Part shown: in pieces, positions 35,639 to 50,674 of the stretch
Numbering within the stretch: position 1 is the first letter of the stretch
Layout: every line of letters begins with the position of its first letter
NCBI RefSeq assembly: GCF_040115645.1
Contig: NC_089544.1
Span: 3,906,001 to 3,970,000, forward strand
Length of the DNA stretch: 64,000 nucleotides
DNA from: Euwallacea fornicatus
Taxonomy: Eukaryota; Arthropoda; Insecta; Coleoptera; Curculionidae
Direction of reading: 5' to 3'
The notes under the pieces: generated by a model
The model's database searches: none
The model's input: the letters and a program-made list of their open reading frames with translations, nothing else
What the model was told of the DNA's origin: nothing
Translations under genes and position numbers: made by a program

Positions 35639-38600
35639 ATGTCTCTAGTGGTTATGAACCAGTTTGTTTCCAACTTAAAGTCAAAGAATGAACAAATCAG
35701 GACAAAAGCTGCAAAAGAACTTTATGTATATGTGAAAAATGATTTAAGAGATGCAACACCAGAGCAAATCACTGTATTCCTTGATGACTTCAATCATCAT
35801 ATATTTGAAATGGTTTCAAGTGCGGATGTCAATGAGAAGAAGGGAGGAATATTGGCCATTGGTAATTCAACTATATTCTTCTAACTTTTAATAATCACTA
35901 TATTCCTGTAAGCAAAATGAGGTTTTAAACTTTATTTTACTAAAAAAACTACACATATTTTATTTATTGACAATGCAGTACAAAACAATTTAATTTTTGT
36001 AGTATGTCTAATCGGAGCAGACGTAGGAAACATGACTACAAGAATTAGCAGATTTGCATATTATGTGAGAAATTTATTGCCTTCTAATGATGTTAGTGTT
36101 ATGGAACTAGCAGCTAAAACAACAGCAAGTTTAGCATTAGCCTCTGGTTCAAAAGCTTCTGAATATGTTGAGTTTGAAGTAAAAACCGCGTTAGAATGGC
36201 TCAGTGGCGACCGACTTGAGGTGATTATTTTTTAGTAGAATTCGCATAATATTTACATCTCCACATTCTAGTCAAAACGCCATGCTGCTGTATTAGTTTT
36301 AAAGGAATTTGCCACTGCTCTTCCCACATATTTCTTTCAACAAATTTCGCAGTTTTTTGATTCAATATTCAATGCAATTCAAGATCCGAAACAGGCCATC
36401 CGAGAAGCTGCTATTGAAGCTTTGCGAGCAACTCTAGTTGTTACGACGCAGCGAGAAAATGCAAAAGATAATCATAGAGGTTCCTCCTCTTGGTAAGTTT
36501 TTAAAGAGACGTTTTTCATTTTTCGTTCAGCATACAATTACATAACCAATTATTCCTAATTTTTACTTAGGTATCGTCAATGTTATGATGTGTCTGGAAA
36601 GCTTTTATCGGTCGATAAAGGTGAACGTGTACGGGATGACCGTATCCATGGCTCTTTGTTAATTTTGAACGAACTCTTGTATTGTTCAAATGCGACTTGG
36701 GAGCGCAAGTATCTCTCGCTCCAAGAGAGTACAGACCCCAAACCAGATCTTGAGATTGAACAGTTCAGTTTTAACAGACCGCCGTTCATGTATCCAATTC
36801 ACGCCAAGAAGAAGGCTACAAATATGATTACAAATATGGTTACGTCTACTCTTTCTCCTGAGAAACCGATCATTATTGAGTCTTCTGTTTGTCGGCAGCT
36901 AGTGGCAGAAAAATTTGAGTACATATGCATTGATGTTTTGGCCCAAAAGTAAGAAGTTTTTGATATTATGGCAAGTTTCACTATTTTAAATAATTGTAGT
37001 TATATGGTAAAATTATTTTTATAGTTTGTGCTTTGTATTAATTATGTATTGTAGTTGTAAGAACATAATTTTATTTTAGGTCACTGAAAGTTAACTTTGT
37101 TCAGCAAACGTTGTTAACAATTTTGCCCAGATTGGCTGCTTTTAATAAAGAAAAATTTGTAGAGAAGTATCTTCCAAGCACAATGAATTATTTGTGTAGC
37201 ATCCTTAGGGGAAGAGAAAAAGATAGAAACAGCGCTTTTGTAACTATTGGTAAGTCAAAATATTACTCACACTTACTTGATTTTACATAACTTTTAGCTA
37301 ACTTACAACCTGAAAGCCAATTAAACTACACAGTACGATTTTTTAAAGCGTCAGCTCCTATTTACCAGCTCAAAATTACCCTGAAGTACAAAAAAAACAA
37401 AAACTAATTTGAAATATAAACACATATGTTTGTTCATATACGTTTTTCAATATAACAATTATGAAAGACCACTAATGCGATAGTTTTTTTAATAAATTTC
37501 GAGAGTTGCTTATAATGAAGAAGTCCTTATGTAGAATTCCTTAATCTACCAACTCCTATTTCAACTAAAACGAAAGTTAACTCTTATTGTTTGTTTAAGG
37601 TTTGATTGCTGTAGCCGTAGAAGAAGAATTTGATCCTTACGTTGAAAGGGTAATGGAGCTGATAAAACTGTCTTTACCGAAAACGGAAACGCCCGGCAAA
37701 AGACGTCCTGTTATAGATAGTTGCGTGTTCAAGTGCGTCACATTTTTGGCTTTAGCTTTGAAGAAACACGACCAAATGGAAATTCCTAACATATTAGAAC
37801 AGGTAGTTTACATGGTGAATTTTTAGTAGTGGCTGGTAATCTGATATTTATTAAAATAAAAAAAAAAAAACCTTTGATTTTTGTTTTTAATGTTTAATTT
37901 CAGATGTTGGCAACGGGATTGAGTCAGTCGTTAACCATATGCCTTCGCGAATTAGCTAAAAAAGTCCCAATCCATAAAGACAAAATTAGTTTAGGACTGT
38001 TGAAAATTCTTTCTCATATTCTTTTAAATAGACCGTTGTTACATCCTGGAATGCCCAGAAATCTTACTTCAAATTTTCCCATAAATTCATTCGTCGACAC
38101 TAACGACACACAGCTAATTGTATTAGCCCTTCATACTTTGGGTAAGTGAGAACTGGTTGTTTTTCTGTTTTATCTTTATTATTGAGCAATAACTTAGACA
38201 GACTATGTTAAAAAAAAAAGCGAAAGTTATACTGTCTAATATGTAACGTGACGTTTCTATTTTCTTTCAATTAAATAAATTGCCCATAAAAACCAATTTT
38301 GCTAGTTATTTCACGTGAAATAATTTTCTAGGAACCTTTGATTTCGAAGGTCAAAGACTTCTGCCATTCGTTCAACGTTGTGCCAATTTCTTTTTGGTGC
38401 ACGAAGTGATGGATATTCGTTTGGAAGCAGTAAAAACCACTAGTCGTTTGTTAAGACATGCTGTAAAAAGCGCTGACAAGAGTCCCAGCGAGACGGTGTC
38501 TAGAACGGTTGCTGATGTATTACAGAAATTGTTGAGTGAGTATGTCTTTTTGCGAATACATTTGTTTTTCACAATAATTTTTATTTAAATAAATTTTTTA

Positions 38601-41600
38601 GTTTTGTTTCGTTCCGAAAGTTTCAACCTTTAAAAATGAAAAAAAAATTAATAAACTTATGAAAATCGTTGAAGAATGAAATATGATATACTATATAAAA
38701 CTTGTTGGTATTGAAGTTTTCATTAATTTTCTTTACAAAATTGTTATGTAAACTAAAAACAAATATTTATTTTCTATCTATGTACAGGAAAAAGTCTCAA
38801 CCAAATAACTTTCTATTTTAGGTGTGGGACTGATTGATAGTGAAGCACAAGTACGCTATGGAGTACTTACATCTTTAGACCCTACTTTTGATCATCACTT
38901 AGCTCAAGCAGAGTCTTTGGAAGCGTTATTTATTGCCCTGCAAGATGAAGAATTTCGGATACGCGAGGTACTACTTTCAATTTTGTTCCATAAAAATCAA
39001 TCGAATATTATTTGACCTTATTAATCAAATTAACATTTCAATTCCTTTTCTTTGATTAGAATTATTTTTGTATTAGAAATAATTTTTAGGTAGCTTTGTT
39101 TACCATAGGACGTTTGAGTTGTATGAATCCGTCATATATTACACCGAGTTTAAGGAAGGTGTTGGTGCAGCTTCTTACGGAATTAGAACACTCTGGAATA
39201 GGAAGAAATAAGGAACAAGGAGCTATTCTTCTTGATCATTTGGTAGTGAGGGCACCTAGGATAATTCGACCCTATATGGAGCCAATATTAAAGGTAAATA
39301 TATAGAATTTTCTGTAAAAGTATGTAATAATTAAATTTTAATACATATTTTCTAAATTATTGGCATCGACGTGCCTTCTTCAAAGACGTTTTCTGTTGTC
39401 TTGACTTTTATGTGTTTTTCGTTATAATTTAAGGTATTAGTTCCTAAATTAAGGGAAGGTGAGCCAAATCCCGGAGTGATGATTTCTGTCCTCTCTACTA
39501 TTGGAGACCTTGCAGAAGTTACTGGCGGCGATTCAGAGCTTCAGGTTTGGATGCAGGACTTAATGGTAAGAAAGGCACAGATTTTAGTTTTGAAAGACGT
39601 GATTGTCATGTTTTTTATATAGATTGTAATTTTTGGTTATTGGTGCCAAAGTGGTTTCATCGGTTTTATAACCTTTTTTATAATATTGGTATTTCTGTTA
39701 ATTATTAATAAATACGTTAATATATTGTTATAGGCCACATTGTTAGAGATTCTTGGTGACGCTTCCGCCCCTGACAAAAGATGTGCTGCCTTAGTTACGT
39801 TGGGCCAACTTGTAGGTGCAACAGGGCATGTAGTTAAACCTTACAGTCAATATCCTACTCTGTTGGACGTGTTGCTCGGATTTTTGAAAACTGAGCAACA
39901 TCCAACGATTCGTCGTGAAACTATTCGAGTTTTAGGCTTGTTAGGTAAATTCAAACACAATTATTAATTAGCTGAGGTTCTATTTATTTATTTATTTTAA
40001 AGACCCCTTTATTTTTTTATTGCTGTAACATGTTATGTGTAAAACATCTTATTACAATTAGCAGACATTTTATATTCGTCATTTTAAATGTTCTAGGAGC
40101 TTTAGATCCTTATAGGCATAAGATGCAAAAAGGTGAAATTGACCACCTTCCTCAAGCTCCCACGTTAATTCCTATGCCGGATAAAAATTTAAATGAAGAT
40201 AGTGATCTTACTTCAAGTGAGATGCTTGTGAATATGAGTTCCAGTACTTTAGAGGAATATTATTTAGGCAAGTGATTTTTTTACTACTCCACTTTTTGCT
40301 GTGTTGTATTGTCTTTGTTTAATTTAATTGTATTTCAAGTTAAACACTATGTTTAGGCATAACTGGAAATGCTTAAAACACGATATTAATTATTAAATAT
40401 ATTTTAGCCATGGCTATAGCGACATTGTTAAAGATAATTCGGGATCCAGCTTTATCACAATACCATACTATAGTGGTTCAAGCCGTAACATTCACGTTCA
40501 AAAGTTTAGGAATTAAGTGCGTACCGTATATAGCACAGGTAGTATTTATCACCCACTAAGAATTCAATATTCTTGACTCATATTTCGGCGCAGGTTCTTC
40601 CAAGTTTGCTAAATGTCGTTCGATCCGCTGATGTAAATGCTCGAGAGTTCTTATTCCAGCAACTAGCACAACTAATCGCTATAGTGAAGCAGCATATTCG
40701 CAACTACCTTGACGACATATGTGAATTAATTAAGGAATTTTGGACACCGTATTGTGCTATCCAAGGTAGATAATATTCTTGTGTGAGAAATACTTTTAGT
40801 GAGAACATTTTGTCCAGGAACTATAATCCTTCTTTTGGAGAATATTGCTGAGGCTTTAGGGGCAGAGTTTAAGGTATATCTGCCCCAGTTAATACCTCAA
40901 ATATTACGGGTATTAAATCACGACAATTCCAAAGAGAAACAACATACAATAAAGTTATTGAAAGCTTTACACAAATTTGGAAATAATTTAGACGACTACA
41001 TGCATCTAGTGTTGCCACCTATTGTCAGGTTAGATCAAAAACTACTTTGAAAATAATACGTTATTAGAAATTGCTTTGGTTTTCAGGCTTATCGATGCCT
41101 CCGACTGTCCCGTGGCGGTTTCTAAACAGGCTTTAGAAACAATAGATCAATTGGCTGAGTTGATAGATCTCTCAGATTATATATCTAGAATTACCCATCC
41201 TCTAGTACGCACTATAGATCGAAATCCTGAGTTACGAGACACAGCATTGGACACGTTATGTTCATTAGTTACGCAACTAGGCAGAAAATTTTGCATATTC
41301 GTGCCCATGGTGCAGAGGGTGGTAGTGAGGCACAAAATTAATCACAGAAGGTAAGCGTACCATGTGGATAAAAGTATCCCATTTGTTTATTCATAATTTA
41401 TGCAGGTGGGAAACTCTAGTTTCGTCCATTGAAAATGATTCTACAATGGCTGATGAGTTAGATTTACCCATACCGCGCAATAGGTAAATAATGTCGAGTG
41501 TGTATTGAAATGAGTTTTGAATTCAGCAACTCTTTTAGACAAAGGAAAAATCGGGATGTCGGGATATCCGGAGACTTATCTGCAATGCCGCAAAGACTGA

Positions 41601-44600
41601 AGGTGTCTGAGAAGAATCTACAACAAGCTTGGGTTCCTATTAGAGGTGTATCTAAGGTAGACAATTAATTTTGTTAGGAATCCGTTCATTTTTCTAAAGC
41701 TTGAAAACCATACTTTATGACAAGAGAAATATTTTTTTTTATTCGGCAAAATAGTCGTATTTCGAAGAAATTCAAACTAATGATTTGCATAGGATGATTG
41801 GTTGGAATGGGTTCGCGGCTTAAGTCTAGAACTTTTGAAGCAGTCCCCAATACCAGCGCTTAGGTCATGCCTGCCATTGGCTCAAACGTACTCACAACTT
41901 CCTCGAGATTTGTTCAATGCTGCCTTTGTCAGTTGCTGGACGGAACTAAACGAGAATATGCGAAAAGAACTCATTGGCAAGTATATTTTCTCTCTAAGAT
42001 CGTCCACTGTGTTTTAGATATAAATAGTCAGATTGGAAAACGTTCATTAAATAATTTCACGCGCCCAACTTTTTAGGTTGTTTGGAACGAGCATTGACAG
42101 TGCCTGATGTCCCTGAAATCACCCAAACTATTCTTAATTTAGCCGAGTTTATGGAACATTGCGATAAAGGTCCGTTGCCTTTGGAAGGCCATTTGTTGGG
42201 CGAGTATGCTATGCATTGCAGGTAATGATAAGTTCGTTTTATTTTTGAAACAAAATCGCACTTTTATTCTACCAAAATTTATTTTCCTATGACCACATAA
42301 AAAACACAACTTTCATCATAGTTTACCCTAGCTTCACTTTGATCATACTTTTATCTGACGATCTACTTTATATTACTCTTACACATAGGAGTCCTTACAT
42401 ATCATAAATATACATAACTGCTGTTTTTTTTTCTTAATAAAACTGAAAGTTGGTCGTAATAAAATTAGGTGCATTTTTTTGAAGAAGAGTATTTTTTACT
42501 TCTTTGAATGTGTAAGTAAAGGTATCACTCCTCCCTTATTATACAAACAACTGCAAATTAAATTAAATTATACAAAATTTGATGGTAAATTGAAATTCCA
42601 AAATATATTCTTTTTAGAGCTTACGCTAAAGCTTTGCACTATAAAGAAGACGAATTTATACGGGGCGGCAGCAAAGATCATCGTGTAATAGAAGCACTCA
42701 TTTCAATTAACAACAAATTACAACAAAAAGAGTCTGCGGAGGGTTTGTTACAATGTGTTATTTGTCAAGGAAACGAAGTGCAAGTGCAGGTAATTATTTT
42801 AAAATAGGCAGAATTACAGAAATATTAATTCTATACAATATGAATATATATAAAAATCATGAATGAAGACATCCAATTTTCTGTCAAATGGTAAAACCAT
42901 TTTTCCCGTTAAAGGTACAATGGTACGAGAAACTCCATAATTGGGATAAAGCACTGGGAATGTATAAGGATAAATTAAACAGTGATCCATCTGATCAAGA
43001 TGCCTGCTTGGGACAAATGAGGTAGGTTGTAATATACATATGTATATATTTTACAATTCAGCTTATTTCAATTTAATAATTCTGACAAATTTCGAAGGAT
43101 TTTATTTAGTTTTAAGAGTATATATAGATGTTACAAATCCTTGGTTTCTAACGTGTAGGATATTTTAGATGTTTTGTTTAGATTTTAACAGTATGTCGAT
43201 CGTAAACTTTTACGTATTTTTAGATGCCTTGAAGCCCTAGGTGAATGGGGCCAATTACATGAAGTTTTTGAAAATAAATCTTCCATTCTAGTAGAGGATA
43301 ACAAACAAAAGGCTTGTCGGTTAGCGTTAGCTTCTGCTTTTGGTCTGCATAATTACCATTCAATGGAGAAGTATGTAGAATCATGAGTTAGTGCAAATTT
43401 ATGGGCTAAATTCGTAAATTGGTAGGTTCGTCAAGGTCATTCCACAAGATACCCTGGATGGTTCATTTTACAGAGCTATCTTGGCCATACATAAAGAACA
43501 GTACAAATTAGCCCAAGATTTCATAAATATTTCCAGAGATATGATCGATACAGAGTTGACAGCCATGGCTGGAGAGAGTTACCAAAGGGCATACGGCGCT
43601 ATGGTGCATGTACAAATGTTGAGTGAATTGGAAGAGGTGTGTAAAGATCAAAATCTTTAACTCTTTAAAAAAATTGGTCACTATGAGAGAATATATGTAA
43701 TATACGTGCAGTGTAAAAACCAGCTATTTTTTAAAATGGGAAACATCAATATTTTTTGGTTTTTACACCAATGTTCTAACTTTTACCATATACGTTTTTT
43801 AGAAGTAAATATTCATTGTTATAATATAAAAAGTTCGGAAGCAGAAAAGGTTACTGACCTCTAAAAAATATTTATTTCAATAAGAATTATGAAACACGAT
43901 CTTACCCATTTTTAACCCAATTTGTAAAATGTTTCAAGTAAAAAATATGTCTTGTTCATGTCTTCAATTAACTGTATAGGTTATGCAATATAAGTTGGTT
44001 CCGGAACGGCGAGAAACTTTAAAGCAAATGTGGTGGGAAAGGCTGCAAGCAGGACAGAAACTAGTAGAAGACTGGCAAAAGCTAATTCAAGTTCACTCTT
44101 TAGTTCTTCAGCCTCACGAGGACGTAAATTCTTGGTTGAAATATGCAGCCCTCTGTAGAAAAAACGGTTCTGTGGTAAGGATAATATTTTATGCGAATTT
44201 TCTTTCGAGTTAGTATAGTCCTAATAATTCTGTTATCAAATTAAGTACCGTAGTTACTTATTCAACCAGTTAGGGACGACAGTTTTGTGTAACGAGTGAG
44301 ATTCTGCAGGGCGAGCAAAGGGCGATCTTGTAATGTAACCCGAGTTTATACATAAGAGTATTTCCTCATGAATCTCATATATAGTTTATTATTTGTTGCA
44401 CAATAAGAAATTAAAATGGAAATACAGCTATTTAGTCTAATATTATATGTCAAAACTACCCTAAAAGATATAATGCATACTATACAGTACAAAGAGACAG
44501 TTTGCAAATTATATGTAACACACTTAATTTCTTCCACTTGATACTTCTTCTTATTGATTTATTCAAATACGTACGGTTTTTAGAAACCATCAGGTAAAAC

Positions 44601-47600
44601 TTTGATAATGCTGCTGGGTTACGATCCTGAACTCACCCCACATAAACCACTACCCGTGTCCCAACCCCAAGTTACGTATGCTTACTGCAAACATTTGTGG
44701 CATGTGGGAGAAAGGCAGAGAGCATTTGACCAATTGCAAAGGTTCCTTACTTCGTACGTTCAAATGGAAGGAGTAGATTCTAGCGTAGAGGAGAGACACA
44801 GACTTTTAGCAAGGTATCTTTCCAAGTAATTTCGTTCAAACAAAAAAATGTGTAGACACTTAGACAGTAAATTTTCGAGTCCTTTTTAAAGCTTTACGAG
44901 CTCTACATGAAAACATTTCAGGTGTTATCTAAAACTGGGAACATGGCAAGAAAGTTTAGATGGTATCAATCCCGTTTCCATTAGATCTGTTTTGATGTGT
45001 TATGAAAAAGCTACAGAATATGATAAAAACTGGTATAAGGCCTGGCACTCTTGGGCCTACATTAACTTCGAAACTGTACTCTTGTACCGCAACAAATCGG
45101 AAAAGGATCAAGATAATTCGCATGGCAGTCAGATGGAGAGAAGCAGCCAAGAAATTGACCTTACTGAACACACAGTTTCTGCTGTCAAGGGATTTTTTAA
45201 GTGCGTGTGATAATTTAAATTATAAATCATTATTAATAATCTTTTTCTTTGAAATGTAGATCCATCGATTTGTCACGAGGGAGTTCTCTTCAAGATACGT
45301 TGCGCTTGTTAACTTTATGGTTTGAACACGGGACATCGCCTCAAGTATCGGAAGCTATATCGGACGGTATTCGCACGGTCGATAAGAACACATGGTTGCA
45401 AGTGATTCCTCAGTTAATTGCCCGCATAGACACGAACAGATCACTGGTGTCAAAAAGTATAAATTATTTGTTGGTTGATATTGGGAAAATACATCCTCAG
45501 GTAAGTGCGATATATCTAAACCTCCAATTAATTTCTTTGATACTTTCGGCAATTTGGAATATTTTCTTTTTATTTTAGGCACTTGTATATCCCTTGACAG
45601 TGGCGTCAAAAAGTAATTCAGCGCTCAGGCGAAGTGCCGCTAATAAAATTCTTAAGTCTATGAGCGAACATTCTCCGACTTTGGTCAGACAGGCTATTAC
45701 GGCCTCTGAGGAGCTTATCAGAGTTGCTATTTTATGGCATGAGATGTGGCATGAAGGGTTAGAAGAAGCATCTAGGTAAATATTACATCATCATAATGCT
45801 GGTAGTGTGCCTTCTTAAATATTATATAGTGTCCCAAATGCCATTTCCAGTATGGTCGTGGTCGGCCACTTCCAAAGATGGTTCTAACAATCTTTCAAAA
45901 TAGCCAAAATTGCATATACTTTCAACTAAATTTCTAATTTGGTTGTTGTCATTGACCTCAAAAACTTCACTGTGAGTTAACAAAAAAACAAAAAAAAAAC
46001 TCACCTCCTAGCACTAAAAGCGTGATCCAGAATCACATCAGCAATATTCACTTTCACTCACTAAGACATGAACATACTAACGACGTAACTCACGAGTCTT
46101 TAGAATAAAGAAAACTCATTTTCTCGATTATTAGTGCAGCGTGCGTTACAAACATCTCGTTCAGTGCCCTGCTAGCATTCGAGTGAATCATCTATGAAGT
46201 GATATCGGTCCGAAAACGTATAAAGAATTTACAATGTACCTTTTATAAAGGTACAGCTCATCGGTCTTCAAGAACGATACGCGATATTTCCAGATTTAGT
46301 AAAATGGCGGAAAAGAAGCGAATTCAAAGTAGTACTTTCATTATGCAAAAATACCCCGACGGAATAAAAATTAATTTCCCTTTGCAAAGAAAACTTAATC
46401 GAAACAGAAATCTGAGGTTTTTCAAGAACAATATTAATTTAGAATTTCATACGGTATTAATTACGCCATATTCCTATTTAATACATTTAATAAGTAAAAA
46501 ATGATAAAAATAAAGGCACAATCGACCTTAACATCTTGTCTGAATAAATTCAGCCCTTCGAGTCAATTTATAAATTTAATTTTTTATAAATAACTAAAGC
46601 ATCCTATCGCGAACCTGCAGTGGCATCTCTTCCTTCATCAATTTGTTTAAAATTCATATTTTTTATTAGTTCATGACCTTTGTAATATATTAATAACATT
46701 TTATAATCATCAGCCATTCGGTAAAGCGGTTGGCGTAGAGTTATGAAGCAGATAGACGACAGATTTGAAATATTTTTCAAAGCAACCGCGCCACGCGTTT
46801 TCAAGATATCGGGGTTCCGAGTTTGAAAGGTGGCAAAAAATACCTCTCTTACTGGAAATTAAAGACAAATCCTATTATTAATAGATATGATTATATGTTT
46901 TTTTCTGTTTATTGTTTAATAGAATTGCTCGCAAAAAGGTAAATAAATCACCCGATTTACTATTGTTTTTTTTATATTTTAATAAGACACCTTTTTCTAA
47001 CAATGTTATATTTTCCATTTATCAGGCCCTCGTAAGGTACAGATTAACTGTGATCTAATAAACAATAGCAATAAACATTCTGTGGTATTCCTGCAGGGAA
47101 AAATCTTTTTTCACTAAATTCTCCAAAATTTATCATTTTTATTTATAACAAGTTTGTGATTTATGCAGACAATTTCAATACCTGTATAAATACCTAAACA
47201 TAATTATTGCCCTCGATGAACCTCTTAAAACCTTTCTTACAGTTTATTTTTATATTGGGAATTATTACAAATTCGATAAGGAATGGCACCATATGTAAGC
47301 CTTCTTAATTCTTAGCGGTGGCGTCTTCCATTTAAATTACTCGTTCTAATAAGTTTCTTATTAACACTTGCGAAAGTTTGATGTTTCGGAGACAAAAAAA
47401 AACTTCAAAATAAAGTCAGCTTGTGGTACAGAAAATATTAAAGTTATGCGTACAGGGGTAACGAAAATACAAACTTTTATTCACGCACTATACGTCATTT
47501 TTAACACATCCATGCATAAAGAAACGCGCTAATTTATGTAGTAACTCTTTGTTCCAAAATAATTTCGAAAAAAAGAAGCAACATTGAATATAGGTAGGTT

Positions 47601-50600
47601 TGTCTAGAACGCCTTATTTTTGGTTCAGAAATTTCTGATCAAGTATTGTACAATAATTTTAGGGACACTCTGTATATTATTAGAATATAATATAATCTTC
47701 AATTTTTATGTTTGAATTAAGGAATTATTTCGTTAATTAAACACTCATTCGTAATTTCAGGTTATTTTTCGGTGAAAGGAACGTCGATGGGATGCTCAGA
47801 ATTCTGGATCCACTGCACCAAATGATGCAAAGAGGACCGCAAACTTTAAAGGAAACCAGTTTTACTCAAGCGTATGGAAGGGATTTAACTGAAGCACACG
47901 ATTGGTGTCGAAAATATCGGGCTTCTGGTAAGGCATTTACTGATTTCTAGCTCTAGCTTACAAGAATAGTTAAGTGATTAACTATTCTTGTAAGAACTGA
48001 AAAACAGCGAAAAAACATTAAAGTTTTTAAATACTTAATTTGGGAAAACTGGTACAGTGCATAATTTTATATGTTATTACTGGTAATTATCAAATGAAAA
48101 GAGTTCTGCTGCACGCTGTTCGACCAACTGCACTACTATCGTAGGCGCCATAATAACTGCCCACACCATTTAAGAAATATATACTATTTCGTTCTTAGAG
48201 ATGTTAATTTGTTGGGGAATAAATTACTTTTGTATTATTTATTCTATCGTTAGCTAATATTTCATTTGTTGGTTCTAGGAAACATAAGGGATTTAAATCA
48301 GGCTTGGGATTTGTATTACCATGTGTTCAGAAGGATTTCTAGACAGCTACCTCAGCTGACGTCTCTAGAATTACACTATGTTTCACCAAATCTGCTGAAA
48401 TGTCAAGACTTAGAACTTGCCGTACCAGGAAGTTATGCACCAGGACAACCTATCGTACGGATTGCTTATTTTCAGAGATCATTGGAAGTAAGTTAATGAT
48501 GGAGTAAAGAATCTTTCAGTCGACACCACTAATCTGTATTTAATAGTTTCCTTATCTGTTGTTTGGAACTTAGATCATTCAGTATTGCCGCTCTAAAATG
48601 GTATTTTAAAACTTATAACAAAACATGTATAATTTAAATACATCGAGGTTTTAAAGAAAATCCACAAAAACGTCTTTTGTTTAAGGTGATAACGTCCAAA
48701 CAAAGACCGAGAAAATTAATCATCCGTGGCAGCAACGGCAAAGATTACATGTTCCTATTAAAGGGCCATGAGGATCTTAGACAAGACGAAAGAGTGATGC
48801 AGCTATTCGGTTTAGTTAATACGCTTTTACAAAAAGACCCGGACACCTTCCGTCGGAATTTAACAATTCAGCGCTATGTCGTAATACCACTAAGTACGAA
48901 AAGCGGTTTAATTGGGTGGGTCCCACACTGCGACACACTGCACACCTTAATTAGAGACTACAGGGACAAGAAGAAAATCCTTTTGAATATCGAGCATAGG
49001 ATTATGTTGAGAATGGCACCGGATTATGACCATCTTACCGTAATGCAAAAGGTAAGTGTCTGCATAGCAAACGCTAATGAAGTTCTTTAATTTTCTATTT
49101 GCTGTGTACTTGTTACATATTCGGTGTTCACTGTCCATTTATTTAGTGCATCTTGTTAAAATATGGGTAAAAGGGTGGTTGGAAGGTATTAAAGGTTAAT
49201 GAAACACTCTCATTTGTGGCCAGAATAGATGGTATTCAACACAGAATATGAACCTATATTGAATGTGCAGAAGATGACATAATTTATGGGTCTGACAACA
49301 TTTTACAACGTTTATATTGAACATTTTTTCCTATTTTGCTTTAGGTCGCCCTGAATAATATTCACAAGGATCATTTAACACGCCATTACTTTCTAGGTTG
49401 AAGTTTTTGAGCACGCCTTAGAACACACGCATGGAGATGACTTAGCCAGACTGCTGTGGCTCAAAAGTCCATCTTCAGAAGTGTGGTTTGAGAGGAGGAC
49501 AAATTACACAAGATCTTTGGCTGTGATGTCTATGGTTGGCTACATATTAGGCTTGGGAGATAGACACCCGTCTAATTTGATGTTGGATCGCTTAAGTGGA
49601 AAAATTATTCATATTGATTTCGGCGATTGTTTCGAAGTAATGTTTAATCATTGTGAGAGTTTACGCTATTTTTTTTGTAATTTTATTTTAAGGTTGCTAT
49701 GGATAGAGAGAAATTTCCGGAGAAAATTCCTTTCCGGCTCACTCGTATGCTTATTAATGCAATGGAGGTCACGGGAATTGAAGGAACTTATCGACGCACA
49801 TGCGAAAGCGTGATGTCGGTGCTGCATCGCAATAAGGACAGTTTAATGGCGGTCTTGGAGGCCTTTGTGTATGATCCGTTGTTGAATTGGCGCCTGATTG
49901 AGACTCCTCACAGAAACAAGTTAGTGTTTTCAACAAAACGAGATTTTCCAAATACGTTCAGGAATTTTTGTCAAGTCCTGCTACCCTCAACTAGAGGGTT
50001 ATCGTTATATTTAGAGAGCATTTATAATTTTTTTATGAATTTACCAAATTTTATAGCATTATAACTTTGTTTAATACATCTAAATGTATACAAACGCATC
50101 CTCGTGTGTCAGAAACGGTTTAATAATATTTTTTAATAGAAGATACTTGCTTACAAGTATTAAAATTGATAATGAATGACCAGAGAATCCTGTTTCAGGT
50201 CTAATACGGGTGAAGTCGGTAGCTATTCAACGGGAACTTCCCAAGATGACCTACCTGAGTCTTTAAGTGTTATCCACCGAAGATCTGTACTAGCCGAGAC
50301 GGTCAACGAAGGGTCACAACCGGAAATGGTCAGCAAAAAGGCTGTCACCATTATAAACAGGTGAAGTATAGTTATGCCTTTCTCTTTGCTGTCAAATAAT
50401 GTGATGTTTCAAAAGAACTATGAAACGTAAACGACCGAAACATTTAAAACTTAAAGGGTATTTCTATCTTTTCAAATTTCTATTATAACTAACTGAATAA
50501 TCCCTGTACTAAGACTTATATGTTTTTTTTAGAGTTCGAGATAAATTGACCAGCAAAGATTTCCATTCAGAAGAAATGCTGGACATTTCAAAACAAGTAG

Positions 50601-50674
50601 AATTACTAATACAACACGCCACCAGCAACGAAAACCTTTGTCAGTGCTACATTGGCTGGTGTCCATTTTGGTAA
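35639..50674 (+). CDS. Tor: Target of rapamycin (TOR) kinase
   Basis: Serine/threonine PIKK of TORC1/TORC2 controlling growth and nutrient response. 37 coding exons, 2437 residues (Drosophila about 2470), no break: 35639-35861, 36003-36220, 36272-36492, 36571-36948, 37080-37249, 37600-37802, 37904-38141, 38332-38535, 38822-38967, 39090-39293, 39434-39565, 39734-39944, 40097-40267, 40408-40538, 40594-40765, 40818-41028, 41087-41350, 41406-41483, 41539-41656, 41793-41976, 42077-42221, 42618-42789, 42915-43021, 43224-43370, 43426-43636, 43980-44174, 44584-44813, 44922-45200, 45260-45500, 45579-45775, 47761-47927, 48279-48487, 48686-49051, 49397-49636, 49693-49919, 50199-50360, 50533-50674. Order: HEAT repeats, FAT, FRB ([15 protein letters not shown], about residue 1917), kinase ([24 protein letters not shown], Asp near 2236; HIDFGD, Asp near 2255), FATC ending [12 protein letters not shown]. 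The start ATG is the first before the conserved NQF..LKSKNEQ region. Two introns (40268-40407, 41977-42076) use GC donors. Confidence 0.97.
45776..47760 (+). other. longest TOR intron (2 kb)
   Basis: Splits TOR inside the FRB coding region (after HEGLEEAS). It is AT-rich. A 101-codon frame at 46199-46504 and a region at 46600-46830 (with TTTTCAAGATATCGGGG, wording common in short insect repeats) suggest old transposon sequence. No gene is recognised. Confidence 0.6.
47957..47994. repeat. perfect 17-bp hairpin in a TOR intron
   Basis: CTTACAAGAATAGTTAA, then GTGA, then its exact reverse complement. It lies about 30 bases after the splice donor at 47928. Confidence 0.9.

Noticed and set aside
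41464..41664. Minus-strand frame inside TOR
   Set aside because: Shadow of TOR exons 18 and 19; the plus-strand exons are fixed by homology and phase.
46199..46504. 101-codon frame in the 2-kb TOR intron containing [10 protein letters not shown]
   Set aside because: No recognisable family and no conserved splice junctions. It may be transposon-derived, but this cannot be shown.
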